Counted from the first letter of the stretch, positions 45,345 through 54,209 are shown. The stretch is DNA of 64,000 nt from an uncultured Clostridia bacterium (GCA_947177735.1 CAMWVP010000002.1:1-64000), one strand, 5' to 3'. Made by a program: numbers and translations. Notes: generated by a model not told the origin, from the letters alone.

Positions 45345-47174
45345 ATGTTCAGATTAGCTAAATATCTGAAAGAGTTTAAACTTAATGTCACCATAGGGCC
45401 CGCCTGCAAATTCACGGAGGCGGTGTTTGAGCTTATCGTACCGTTGGTGATGGCGGAGATAATCGACGTTGGCATAGCGAACGGCGACACGGGATATATT
45501 TGGCGGCACGGGGCAATGCTTATCGTGCTGGCGGTGTGCGGGCTGACATTCGCGCTTATCTGCCAATATATGGCAAGCGCTGCCTCGCAGGGCGTCGGTA
45601 CGCGGCTGCGCGACGATCTGTACCGTCATATAAACACTTTGTCCTACAAAGAGCTTGACAGGCTCGGCACGGCGGCGCTGGTCACGCGGATCTCGAACGA
45701 CGTCAATCAGGTGCAGACCGCGGTAGCGATGCTGATAAGACTGGTGGTAAGAGCTCCTTTTCTGGTCATCGGCGCGACGGTGATGGCGTTCACGATCTCG
45801 GCGCGGCTGTCGCTGATATTCCTCGGGGCTATGGCGGCGATAATAGCCGTGATGTATCCGATAATGCGCGTTACGGTAAAGCTGTTCAAGCAGCAGCAGA
45901 AATCGCTTGACGGCATTTCGCGGATAACCCGCGAGAACCTGTCGGGCGTGCGCGTGGTAAGAGCGTTCTCGCGGCAGGAATATGAAAAGGAGCGCTTCGA
46001 GGAGACCGCCGAGGAGTACCGCAAATTCGCGGTAAAGGCGGGACGTATAAACGCGCTGCTCAATCCCGCGATATTCGTGGCGGTAAACCTTGCATATCTG
46101 CTTATCGTATGGATAGGCGGCGGCTTTGTGGACGGCGGCATCGACGGTTTGACCCAAGGCAAGGTCATCGCGCTCGTCAACTATATGACGCAGATATCGC
46201 TCGCGCTTGTGGTAGTCGCTAATCTGGTGACGATCTTCACCAAGGCGGCGGCTTCCTCGGCGCGTATCAATGAGATATTCGATATGCAGCCCTCGATTGT
46301 CGGCGCGGAGACCTCCCCGAAGCAGGACGGTAACGCCCCCGCGATAGAGTTTGATAACGTAAGCTTTTCCTATGTCGGAGGTAACACGACGTTGCGGAGC
46401 CAACGCCAAGAGGACGGCACGGAAGCCGTCCAACCAAGCGTTGGCGGTGAAAATTCTCTGGAGAAGATAACGTTCTCGCTCTGCAAGGGAGAGACCCTAG
46501 GAATAATCGGCGGTACGGGCTCGGGCAAGTCTACGCTCGTCAACCTGCTCTGCCGCTTCTATGACTGCGACAGCGGCGCGGTAAAGGTAAACGGCGCGAA
46601 CGTGCGCGATTACCCGACCGAGGAGCTGCGGCGGCTGATCGGCGTAGTTCCTCAGAAAACGGAGCTGCTTTCGGGAACTCTCCGCGAGAATATGACGCTC
46701 GGCAGAACGGATATCTCCGACGAACAGATACAAAAGGCGCTTGAGATAGCGCAGGCTAAGGACTTCACGGATAACCTCGACGGAGGCTTGGACGCGCGAA
46801 TATTGCAAGGCGGCAAGAACCTCTCGGGCGGTCAGAAGCAGCGCCTGACGATCGCGAGAGCGGTCGCGCAGAACCCCGAGATACTGATACTTGACGACAG
46901 CTCGTCCGCGCTGGATTACGCCACGGACGCTAATCTCCGCAAGGCGCTGAAGGCGCTGCCTATGACGTGCGTTATCGTATCGCAAAGAGCCAACTCGATA
47001 CGCCACGCGGACAAGATAATCGTCCTCGACGACGGCGAGGCGGTCGGTATCGGCACCCACGCGCAGCTGCTGAAAAACTGCCCCGTATACCATGAGATAT
47101 GCCTGACGCAGTATACCGAGGAGGAGCTTCTCGAACAGGAAAACGAGGATAACGCGAAAGGGGGCGCCGAATAA
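45345..47174 (+). CDS. Type I ABC exporter half-transporter, first subunit
   Basis: A 609-residue membrane-ATPase fusion. Six helices in residues about 1-300, then the nucleotide-binding domain with Walker A GIIGGTGSGKST, signature NLSGGQKQRL and Walker B LILDDSSSALD. The catalytic Glu after Walker B is Asp, as in the degenerate site of heterodimeric exporters such as BmrC/D and TM287/288. Residues 352-367, between the A-loop strand and LEKITFSL, are encoded by the 48-nt palindrome also found in metK. Its stop overlaps the start of the partner gene. Likely a drug or lipid/peptide exporter. Confidence 0.95.
   Translation: MFRLAKYLKEFKLNVTIGPACKFTEAVFELIVPLVMAEIIDVGIANGDTGYIWRHGAMLIVLAVCGLTFALICQYMASAASQGVGTRLRDDLYRHINTLSYKELDRLGTAALVTRISNDVNQVQTAVAMLIRLVVRAPFLVIGATVMAFTISARLSLIFLGAMAAIIAVMYPIMRVTVKLFKQQQKSLDGISRITRENLSGVRVVRAFSRQEYEKERFEETAEEYRKFAVKAGRINALLNPAIFVAVNLAYLLIVWIGGGFVDGGIDGLTQGKVIALVNYMTQISLALVVVANLVTIFTKAAASSARINEIFDMQPSIVGAETSPKQDGNAPAIEFDNVSFSYVGGNTTLRSQRQEDGTEAVQPSVGGENSLEKITFSLCKGETLGIIGGTGSGKSTLVNLLCRFYDCDSGAVKVNGANVRDYPTEELRRLIGVVPQKTELLSGTLRENMTLGRTDISDEQIQKALEIAQAKDFTDNLDGGLDARILQGGKNLSGGQKQRLTIARAVAQNPEILILDDSSSALDYATDANLRKALKALPMTCVIVSQRANSIRHADKIIVLDDGEAVGIGTHAQLLKNCPVYHEICLTQYTEEELLEQENEDNAKGGAE
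46398..46445 (+). repeat. In-frame palindromic insertion unit, copy B (in ABC exporter)
   Basis: Outer stem GCCAACGC / GCGTTGGC (46399-46406, 46438-46445), left bulge CAAGAG, inner stem GACGGC / GCCGTC (46413-46418, 46425-46430), hexaloop ACGGAA, right bulge CAACCAA. The sixteen codons give SQRQEDGTEAVQPSVG. Spacing and frame are identical to copy A; three stem pairs differ and all three are compensated. Confidence 0.9.
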
Positions 47175-48925
47175 TGGATAACAAAAAGCTGACGAAAAAA
47201 GGCGCTCTCGGACGTATTTTGCGCTATATGAAAGGTCAGATACCGCTTGTCGTGCTTGCTATCGCGTGCGCGGCTGGGAGCGTTCTGCTGTCGCTGTACA
47301 CCACCGTGCTGATAGGCAGAGCGATAGACTGCATAACCGACAAGGGCGTTGACTTCAAGAGCATGATCCCCATTCTGATAACGATCGCGGTGATAATTCC
47401 GGCGGTCGCGCTGCTGCAATGGCTGATGTACTTCTCCACCAACAAGATAACCCACAAGACCGTAAAGCAGCTGCGCGGCGATATTTTCGCGCATTTGCAG
47501 CACCTGCCGCTCAGCCTTATCGACGCGAACTCCCACGGCGACATAATCAGCCGCGTGGTGAACGATGTGGATGCAGTAAGCGAAGGACTATTGCAAGGCT
47601 TTCAGCAGCTTTTCACGGGTGTTGTCACGATAATCGGCACGCTCGTATTTATGGTCACTCTCAACTGGCAGATCACGCTTGTAGTCGTTTGCATTACGCC
47701 GCTTTCGTTCGCGGTCGCGGCGGTGATCTCCAAGCTCTGCTTCAATAAATTCAAGGAGCAGTCCGCCATCAAGGGCGAGCTTACAGGCTATATTGACGAG
47801 CACATCGGCGGACAGCGCCTCGTCAAAGCGTTCGGCTTTGAGCAGACTGCCGAGCGGCAATTCGGCGAGATAAACGAGCGCCTGAATGTCTGCGGGCGCA
47901 GAGCGCAGTTTTACTCGGCGCTGACAAACCCCTGCACCCGTTTCGTGAACTCCCTCGTATACGCGGGAGTGGGCGTGTTCGGTGCGCTGAACGCTGTCAA
48001 GGCGGTATCGGGCGGCTTCACGATCGGCGACCTGAGCTGCTTTTTGCAGTACTCGAACCAGTACACCAAGCCGTTCAACGAGATATCGGGAGTTGTGACT
48101 GAGCTTCAGAACGCTCTGGCGTCGGCGGCGAGAATATTCGCGCTTATCGACGAGCAGCCCGAAAGCTCCGACGCGGACAAAAAGGTACTCGAAAAGTGCG
48201 ACGGACGCGTTCAAATCAAGGACGTATCATTCTCCTACGTTCCCGAAAAGCCGCTCATTGAGAACCTTAACCTCGACGTAAAGAGCGGTCAGCATATCGC
48301 GATAGTCGGACCCACGGGCTGCGGAAAAACCACGCTGATAAACCTGTTGATGCGGTTCTACGACGTTGTAAGCGGCGAGATAGATGTGAGCGGTATGCCC
48401 GTCAAGGACATCACGCGGGACAGCCTGCGCAGCAATTTCGGTATTGTTTTGCAGGAGACGTGGGTGTTCCGCGGAACGGTGCGCGACAATATCGCCTACG
48501 GAAAGCCCGACGCTACTATTGAGGAGATAACCGCCGCCGCCAAAGCCGCCCACGCGCACAGCTTCATCAAGCGCCTGCCGCAGGGTTACGACACGGTGAT
48601 AACCAACGACGCGGAATTATCGCAGGGTCAGCGTCAGCTGCTGTCGATCGCGAGGATAATGCTTTCACTGCCGCCCATGCTGATACTCGACGAGGCTACG
48701 TCCTCGATCGATACGCGCACCGAGATGAAGATACAGAACGCGTTCGACAAGCTAATGCAGGGGCGCACGAGCTTTGTTGTCGCGCACAGGCTCTCTACGA
48801 TAAGAGAGGCGGACTGCATACTTGTTATGAAGTCGGGGCATATCGTCGAGCAGGGCACGCACACGGAGCTTATGGAGAAAAACGGTTTTTACGCGGAGCT
48901 GATACGCTCCAGACAAGAGGGATAA
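47174..48925 (+). CDS. Type I ABC exporter half-transporter, second subunit
   Basis: A 583-residue partner of the preceding protein, translationally coupled (TAATG overlap). Six helices, then Walker A VGPTGCGKTT, signature ELSQGQRQLL (Gln in place of the second Gly), and Walker B LILDEATSSID with the canonical catalytic Glu. The pair therefore has one consensus and one degenerate ATP site. No substrate-specific neighbour is evident. Confidence 0.95.
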   Translation: MDNKKLTKKGALGRILRYMKGQIPLVVLAIACAAGSVLLSLYTTVLIGRAIDCITDKGVDFKSMIPILITIAVIIPAVALLQWLMYFSTNKITHKTVKQLRGDIFAHLQHLPLSLIDANSHGDIISRVVNDVDAVSEGLLQGFQQLFTGVVTIIGTLVFMVTLNWQITLVVVCITPLSFAVAAVISKLCFNKFKEQSAIKGELTGYIDEHIGGQRLVKAFGFEQTAERQFGEINERLNVCGRRAQFYSALTNPCTRFVNSLVYAGVGVFGALNAVKAVSGGFTIGDLSCFLQYSNQYTKPFNEISGVVTELQNALASAARIFALIDEQPESSDADKKVLEKCDGRVQIKDVSFSYVPEKPLIENLNLDVKSGQHIAIVGPTGCGKTTLINLLMRFYDVVSGEIDVSGMPVKDITRDSLRSNFGIVLQETWVFRGTVRDNIAYGKPDATIEEITAAAKAAHAHSFIKRLPQGYDTVITNDAELSQGQRQLLSIARIMLSLPPMLILDEATSSIDTRTEMKIQNAFDKLMQGRTSFVVAHRLSTIREADCILVMKSGHIVEQGTHTELMEKNGFYAELIRSRQEG

Positions 48926-48946
48926 ATCAGGATTTTGGAGAGCGGT

Positions 48947-49186
48947 ATGAAAATATACTTGTTATGGCATGTTTACGAATTAACCGATGATTTCGGCACA
49001 CGTGATGAAGAAAAGCTGCTTGGCACATTTACATCCGCCGAAAAAGCCAATGATGCAATTGATTTTTACAAGAATTTGGATGGTTTCAGAGATCACCCGT
49101 TGACTTGTTTTAAGATTGATGAATATGAAACGGATAAGCCCTCAAATTGGATAGAAGGCTTTTTTACCACGCGACAGACCGAATAG
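48947..49186 (+). CDS. Small DUF7336-like protein (79 aa)
   Basis: Starts at ATG 48947 after GGAGAG. The pattern MKIYLLWHVYELTDDFG, then EEKLLGTFTSAEKANDAI, GFRDHPLTCFKIDEYE and NWIEGFF matches a widespread small domain of unknown function (DUF7336 from memory). It lies between the ABC exporter and the BrxD-like ATPase gene. The assignment to a named domain is tentative. Confidence 0.8.
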   Translation: MKIYLLWHVYELTDDFGTRDEEKLLGTFTSAEKANDAIDFYKNLDGFRDHPLTCFKIDEYETDKPSNWIEGFFTTRQTE

Positions 49187-49232
49187 ATAATACCATAGTT
49201 CATAATTTTTTGTTTTTAGAAAGGTTGGTAAT

Positions 49233-50546
49233 ATGCAAATTCCAAAAAGAATAGCCGCGGGGCTTATCAACGCGCTCAAGGGCGGCGTTGTTCCGCGCAC
49301 GGGGCTTGGTTATATAGCCGTCGGGCGCACTAACGAAATAAACGCCCTGCTGCACGACGTTGCTATCGCCGAGGACGGCGGCGCGTTCTTCCGCTTTATC
49401 GTCGGAAAATTCGGCAGCGGCAAGAGCTTCCTTATCCAGACTATGCGCCAGCACGTTATGGACAGGGGGTTCGCCTCCGCGGACGCGGACTTATCTCCCG
49501 AGCGTCGGTTAATGGGCACTAAGGGGCAGGGGCTCGCTACCTACCGTGAGCTTATGCGTTCGCTGTCCGTTAAAGCCAAGCCCGACGGCGGAGCGCTGTC
49601 GCTGATACTCGAGAAGTGGATAAACGGCGTGCGCTCGGAGGTTATCGCTGACGGAATGTCACCCGACAACGCGTTCTTCGATACCGAGGTAGAAAAGCGC
49701 ATCTACGCGAAAATAAACGGCTTGGAGGATATGGTTCACGGCTTCGATTTCGCGGCGGTCATCGTCACCTACTACAAGGCGTTCCGCGACGGCGACGACG
49801 AGCGCCAGAGCAAAGCCGTCCGCTGGCTGCGCGGCGAGTACTCCACCAAGACCGAGGCTAAGCAGGACATCGGCGTAAACGTCATCATCTCGGACGAAAA
49901 CTGGTACGATTATATCAAGCTGATGACTGCGTTTCTCGTGAACGCGGGCTACAAGGGCTTGGTCATTATGATAGACGAGCTCGTCAACATAATGAAGATA
50001 TCCAACTCTGTAACGCGCCAGAACAACTACGAGAAAATACTTATGATGTACAATGACGTAATGCAGGGCAAAGCCTCGCACCTCGGTATCATTATGGGTG
50101 GCACTCCGCAGTGCGTAGAGGATACTCGCCGCGGCGTGTTCAGCTATGAGGCGCTGCGGTCAAGGCTGGAGCGCGGTCGATACGCGACCGATGAAACGCA
50201 TGATATGTTAGCGCCGATAATCAGGCTTAATCCGCTTTCTTATGAGGAATTGACGGTGCTGACCGAGAAGCTCTCGGAGATACACGCGCTGCTGTATGAC
50301 TACGAGCCGAAGATAACTCTCGAGGACAGGATATTCTTTGTCAAGGCGGAATTCGAGCGCGTAGGCGCGCAGACCAACGTCACGCCGCGCGAGATGATAC
50401 GCGACTTTATCGAGCTGCTGAATATCGCCTACCAGCACCCCGAGAAAACTCTCCCCGAGCTTATGGGCGAGGATGAGTTCAAATTCGCCGATGGCGAGGG
50501 AGACCCCTCCGAAAAAGCGGACGGCTTTGAAGATTTCGATTTGTGA
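49233..50546 (+). CDS. BrxD-like BREX-type ATP-binding protein
   Basis: A 437-residue P-loop ATPase of the DUF2791/BrxC-BrxD domain family. It starts PKRIAAGLINALKGGVVPR, a typical opening of this family. Walker A is GKFGSGKS (58-65) and Walker B is LVIMIDELVNI (Asp 248, Glu 249). A conserved IMGGTPQCVEDTRRG block precedes a C-terminal helical part and an acidic tail. In type 2 BREX, BrxD works beside an Lhr-like helicase, BrxHI. Here a helicase of that type lies 1.3 kb downstream, but PglX, PglZ and PglW are absent. ATG 49233 follows AGAAAGG. A DNA-processing or defence role is inferred. Confidence 0.85.
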   Translation: MQIPKRIAAGLINALKGGVVPRTGLGYIAVGRTNEINALLHDVAIAEDGGAFFRFIVGKFGSGKSFLIQTMRQHVMDRGFASADADLSPERRLMGTKGQGLATYRELMRSLSVKAKPDGGALSLILEKWINGVRSEVIADGMSPDNAFFDTEVEKRIYAKINGLEDMVHGFDFAAVIVTYYKAFRDGDDERQSKAVRWLRGEYSTKTEAKQDIGVNVIISDENWYDYIKLMTAFLVNAGYKGLVIMIDELVNIMKISNSVTRQNNYEKILMMYNDVMQGKASHLGIIMGGTPQCVEDTRRGVFSYEALRSRLERGRYATDETHDMLAPIIRLNPLSYEELTVLTEKLSEIHALLYDYEPKITLEDRIFFVKAEFERVGAQTNVTPREMIRDFIELLNIAYQHPEKTLPELMGEDEFKFADGEGDPSEKADGFEDFDL

Positions 50547-50552
50547 GGTTTT

Positions 50553-51014
50553 ATGAAGATAATAAATTATTTTGAAAGCGATCACCGCGAGCATTGGCTC
50601 AATGAAATAAAGCGCAGCGATTGGGGCGCTGCTCCGACGCTGGCGGGATTTCTGGAAAACGGAACGTTCTTTGAAAATCTGGGCGACGGTATTTTGCTGC
50701 TGCTTACAGACGGAGATAAGCTCGTTTCATTTGTAACGTTTGCGCGTAACGACTGTATCGACGACAGAACATTGTACCCGTGGATAGGCTTTGTGTACAC
50801 GTTTCCCGAGTATCGCGGACACCGTTATGTCGGACGGCTGATAGAGCGCTGCGAGGAGATCGCCCGCGAGCATAACGTGGAGAACGTCTACATATGCACC
50901 GACCATATCGGGCTGTACGAGAAATACGGATATTCCTATCTCGAAAACCGCGTTGATATCTACGGCGGCGACAGCAGAATCTACGTAAAGAACTTAGGAC
51001 GACCTGCATCTTAG
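50553..51014 (+). CDS. GNAT N-acetyltransferase
   Basis: A 153-residue acetyl-CoA-dependent acyltransferase. The fold is recognised from the beta strands before WIGFVYTFPEYRGHRYVGRL, which carries the acetyl-CoA loop RGHRYVG, and the following ICTDHIGLYEKYGYSY. It begins 6 nt after the BrxD-like gene, so it is probably in the same transcript. Its acceptor is unknown. Confidence 0.9.
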   Translation: MKIINYFESDHREHWLNEIKRSDWGAAPTLAGFLENGTFFENLGDGILLLLTDGDKLVSFVTFARNDCIDDRTLYPWIGFVYTFPEYRGHRYVGRLIERCEEIAREHNVENVYICTDHIGLYEKYGYSYLENRVDIYGGDSRIYVKNLGRPAS

Positions 51015-51025
51015 GGAGGACTTGC

Positions 51026-51703
51026 GTGAATAAAAAGAGCGTTTACATTATAGCGTCGGTGTTCGTGTTTTCGGTGCTGGTCGATCTGATAGACGCCGTT
51101 GTGCAGCCGAATTACTTTGTTAAAATCCCGATCAAGATATTTTTCTTCTTAGCCTTGCCCGTTATCTTTTTTATTGTAAACAAAAAAGAATTCAAGGAAT
51201 TCAAAAAATTATTCGTATTCAAGAAAAGCGGGATATTAAAGTCACTGCTCCTCGGAGCGGCGGTTTACGCGGTAATAATGTCGGCGTTTTTTTTACTGAG
51301 GGATATAATAGACTTTTCAAGGGTAACGTCAAGTCTTACGAACGGCATGGGGATCACCGCGGACAATTTTATTTACGTGTCGCTGTATATTTCCCTGATG
51401 AATTCGTTTCTGGAGGAATTCTTTTTCAGAGGCTACGGCTTTATCACCCTGAAAAAATACACGAACAGAAAGTTCGCGTATATATTCAGCTCGGGAATAT
51501 TCGCGGTATATCATATCGGAATGCTTATAGGAATGTTCGGCATAGGGGCTTTATTGCTGCTGCTTTTCGGACTTATCGCCGGGGGCTGTATATTTAACTA
51601 TCTGAACGAAACAAACGAAAATATCTATTCGTCGTGGTTTGTACATATGTTCGCGAATTTTGCTATCAATACCGTCGGGCTCATCCTGTTCAACGGTGTT
51701 TGA
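51026..51703 (+). CDS. CPBP-family intramembrane metalloprotease
   Basis: A 225-residue membrane protein with about seven helices, starting at GTG 51026 after GGGAGG. It has the motifs of the CPBP/Abi (Rce1-like) family: SFLEEFFFRGYGF (EExxxR), AVYHIGM (FxxxH type) and WFVHMFAN. Members cleave prenylated or bacteriocin-related substrates. Some are linked to bacteriocin self-immunity. It sits between the GNAT gene and the helicase gene. Confidence 0.92.
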   Translation: MNKKSVYIIASVFVFSVLVDLIDAVVQPNYFVKIPIKIFFFLALPVIFFIVNKKEFKEFKKLFVFKKSGILKSLLLGAAVYAVIMSAFFLLRDIIDFSRVTSSLTNGMGITADNFIYVSLYISLMNSFLEEFFFRGYGFITLKKYTNRKFAYIFSSGIFAVYHIGMLIGMFGIGALLLLLFGLIAGGCIFNYLNETNENIYSSWFVHMFANFAINTVGLILFNGV

Positions 51704-51723
51704 TCCGGTTATGTACACTCTAT

Positions 51724-51827
51724 TGCTCCCCAAAATAAATATTGCCATATTTTACACTTATTTCCGGCGTTTTAACCGCCCCCGGCGGGGCAAACGCCGG
51801 AAAACTTGGTAAATTTTTATTGGAACA
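51724..51827. repeat. Foldback element family 2, copy b
   Basis: 104 bp. The left 45 bp match the copy at 30573 (TGCTCCCC, ATTGCCATATTTTA, ACTTATTTCCGG). The right end reads TTTTTATTGGAACA. An additional GC hairpin is inserted in the middle (GGCGTTTTAACCGCC and CCGGCGGGG). It ends 29 nt before the helicase start. Confidence 0.8.
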
Positions 51828-51855
51828 TAAATATCGATAGAAAATCGAGGGTTTT

Positions 51856-54093
51856 ATTAGCAACAACAGTTTTTACAGGTACGCGCCGTTTATCCAAGAC
51901 TACATCTACCGTAACAAGTGGGAGGAGCTGCGCGATATTCAGGTCGCCGCCGCCGAGATAATCTTCGACACCGAGGACAATCTGCTGCTCACCTCGGGCA
52001 CGGCGAGCGGCAAGACCGAAGCCGCGTTCCTCCCAGTGATAACGCAGCTCTGGGAGAACCCCTCGGGCAGCGTGGGCGCGTTGTATGTCTCGCCGCTCAA
52101 GGCGCTGATTAACGACCAGTTCGAGCGGCTTGAAGAGCTGCTCGAGGAGGGGGATATCCCCGTCACTAAATGGCACGGCGACGCTTCTCCCTCCGCGAAA
52201 AAGAAGCTCGTGAAAAATCCGCGCGGCATTATGCAGACCACCCCCGAGAGCCTGGAGAGCCTGCTTATGCGCAACAGCTCCAACTCCTACCGTCTGTTCT
52301 CCGACCTGCGGTTCGTGATAATCGACGAGGTTCATTACTTTATGGATAACGACCGCGGCTTGCAGCTCCTGTCGATACTGGAGCGGCTTCAGCGGCTCAT
52401 CGGATTCATTCCGCGCAGGATAGGACTTTCCGCGACGCTGGGCGACTGCACCAACGCCGAAAAATGGCTTTGTATGGGAACGAATGCGCCCTGCAACACT
52501 CCCAAAGTTCACGATAAGAACCGCAAGGTGCGGCTGTCGGTACGGTTCTTCCCGCTCGCCGAAAAAATACCCAACTCGGACAGTAAGACCCTGCTCGAGC
52601 ATTATTACGAGCACCTGTACGAAAGCACGCACGCCAAGCGCTGCATACTCTTCTCAAACAGCAAAGGCGAGGTCGAGGAGAACATCGCGCATATGAAGCG
52701 TCTTTCCGAGAAAAACCACGGCAACGACTGCTACCTCGTTCACCACGCGAATATCTCACCCGCGCTGCGCGAATTCGCTGAAAAGCGTATGAAATCGGGC
52801 GAGCTGCCCGTATGCACGGGTGCGACGGTAACGCTCGAGCTCGGTATCGACCTCGGACATCTCGAGCGCATAGTGCAGACGGGCTGTCCGCTCACGGTCT
52901 CGGGGCTCGTTCAGCGTCTCGGACGCACGGGGCGGCGCGGCGACGCTGTCGGCGAGATGAGGTTCGCGTTCCGATGGGATATGAGCCTGCCGCCGAACAC
53001 GTTCTACAAGGAGATCAACTGGGATATCGTGATGTGCGCGGCGATGATACTTCTGTACACGCGCGAAAAATGGGTCGAGCCTATGTACCTCCCGAAGCTG
53101 CCGTACAGTCTGTTATACCACCAAACTATGTCGATACTTGCGGCAAGCGGCTCGGTTCAGCCAAAGGAGCTTGCACGGCAGGTGCTCACGCTGGCGGTTT
53201 TCCGATACGTTTCCAAAGAGGACTACCTGCTCTTACTGCGCCATATGCTGGAAAACGGTCATCTTGAACGCGGCGAGGACGGCTTGATGATCGGCGAAAA
53301 AGGCGAGGCTGCCGTGAATAATTACGAATTTCTGGCGGTGTTTTCCGTGCCCGTCGAGTACACGGTGCGGACAAGCTCGGGCAATGGCGCGTCGGCGGAG
53401 ATAATCGGCACGGTGCAGAACCCGTTCCCGCCCAAATCGCAGTTTGCGCTCGCGGGGCAGGCATGGGAGGTCACGGAGCTCGACAAGAAGCAGACCACCA
53501 TCTACGTAAAAAAAATCGAAGGCATCTCCGCGAATATGTGGACGGACACGGGTAACGAGTACGTTCACACTAAAGTGATGAAGAAGATACTGGAGGTTCT
53601 GCGCAGCGACGAGCAGTACGCGTTCCTCGACGAAAGCGCTCGCAAGCGCCTTGACGATATCCGCAGACTGTGCCGAAACGCGACCATGAGCAGTGAGATT
53701 GAAAATGGCAAGGAACTGCTCGGCGGCACCGTGGCGGTCGGAGAAAGGATCGTGATACCGCTCTCCGAGACGGTATTCGCAGTGTTTCCGTTCCTTGGGA
53801 CGCGCGGCACAATGGCGCTGCTGTACGCCCTCCGAGAGCGCGAATTTCAGGCGAATGTGTGGCTTCAACGGTACATTCCCGTGTGCATTGAGGTTCAGAC
53901 CGATATGGGCAGGGAGGCGTTGATAGCCGCGCTGAACGAGATAAAGGAAAACGGCGCTGATAAGTATTCGTTCCGTATTCCCGAAAACTGCGAGATAGCG
54001 GGAAAATTCAACGACTATATACCGCGGACGCTGCTCACAAAGCAGTATATCGAGGACTATCTCGACACCGACGAGCTGCGGTATATGGAATAA
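51856..54093 (+). CDS. Lhr/BrxH-like superfamily 2 DNA helicase (non-standard start)
   Basis: A DEAD/DEAH-type helicase of 745 residues. The frame is open only from 51841, where a stop precedes it, and contains no ATG, GTG or TTG before 52036. Yet homology-like sequence starts at once: FYRYAPFIQDYIYRNKW, the Q-motif, then motif I LTSGTASGKTEA. The best start is ATT at 51856, 4 nt after GAGGG, giving (M)SNNSFYRYAPF. Other motifs: DEVHYF (II), LSATLGD (III), TVTLELGIDLGHLERIVQTG (V) and VQRLGRTGRRGD (VI). The C-terminal 300 residues are helicase-associated domains. In BREX type 2 a helicase like this partners BrxD. The product should bind DNA and move along it. Confidence 0.88.
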   Translation: MSNNSFYRYAPFIQDYIYRNKWEELRDIQVAAAEIIFDTEDNLLLTSGTASGKTEAAFLPVITQLWENPSGSVGALYVSPLKALINDQFERLEELLEEGDIPVTKWHGDASPSAKKKLVKNPRGIMQTTPESLESLLMRNSSNSYRLFSDLRFVIIDEVHYFMDNDRGLQLLSILERLQRLIGFIPRRIGLSATLGDCTNAEKWLCMGTNAPCNTPKVHDKNRKVRLSVRFFPLAEKIPNSDSKTLLEHYYEHLYESTHAKRCILFSNSKGEVEENIAHMKRLSEKNHGNDCYLVHHANISPALREFAEKRMKSGELPVCTGATVTLELGIDLGHLERIVQTGCPLTVSGLVQRLGRTGRRGDAVGEMRFAFRWDMSLPPNTFYKEINWDIVMCAAMILLYTREKWVEPMYLPKLPYSLLYHQTMSILAASGSVQPKELARQVLTLAVFRYVSKEDYLLLLRHMLENGHLERGEDGLMIGEKGEAAVNNYEFLAVFSVPVEYTVRTSSGNGASAEIIGTVQNPFPPKSQFALAGQAWEVTELDKKQTTIYVKKIEGISANMWTDTGNEYVHTKVMKKILEVLRSDEQYAFLDESARKRLDDIRRLCRNATMSSEIENGKELLGGTVAVGERIVIPLSETVFAVFPFLGTRGTMALLYALREREFQANVWLQRYIPVCIEVQTDMGREALIAALNEIKENGADKYSFRIPENCEIAGKFNDYIPRTLLTKQYIEDYLDTDELRYME

Positions 54094-54157
54094 AGATATC
54101 ACCCGATTGACCAACGATTAAACGGCGTTTTCCGCACGGCGGATAATGCGCAGGCTC

Positions 54158-54209
54158 TTAATAGCGGTTTTCCGTGCCGACGGCGCGAAAACCGCTATTA
54201 ACTTTTTTT
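54158..54209 (+). terminator. Helicase gene terminator
   Basis: Perfect 15-bp stem TTAATAGCGGTTTTC / GAAAACCGCTATTAA, followed by CTTTTTTT. A related smaller GC hairpin lies just before it. Confidence 0.88.

Noticed and set aside
51841-54093. Helicase gene as a 5'-truncated pseudogene
   Set aside because: The opening residues and motif I are intact and in frame from 51856 with a ribosome binding site, so a rare start codon explains the data better than decay.
49233-54093. Complete BREX or Ter-type defence island
   Set aside because: No methyltransferase, alkaline-phosphatase-domain, PglW/PglY, BrxA/B/L or TerB genes are present within the window, so only a partial or novel module is claimed.
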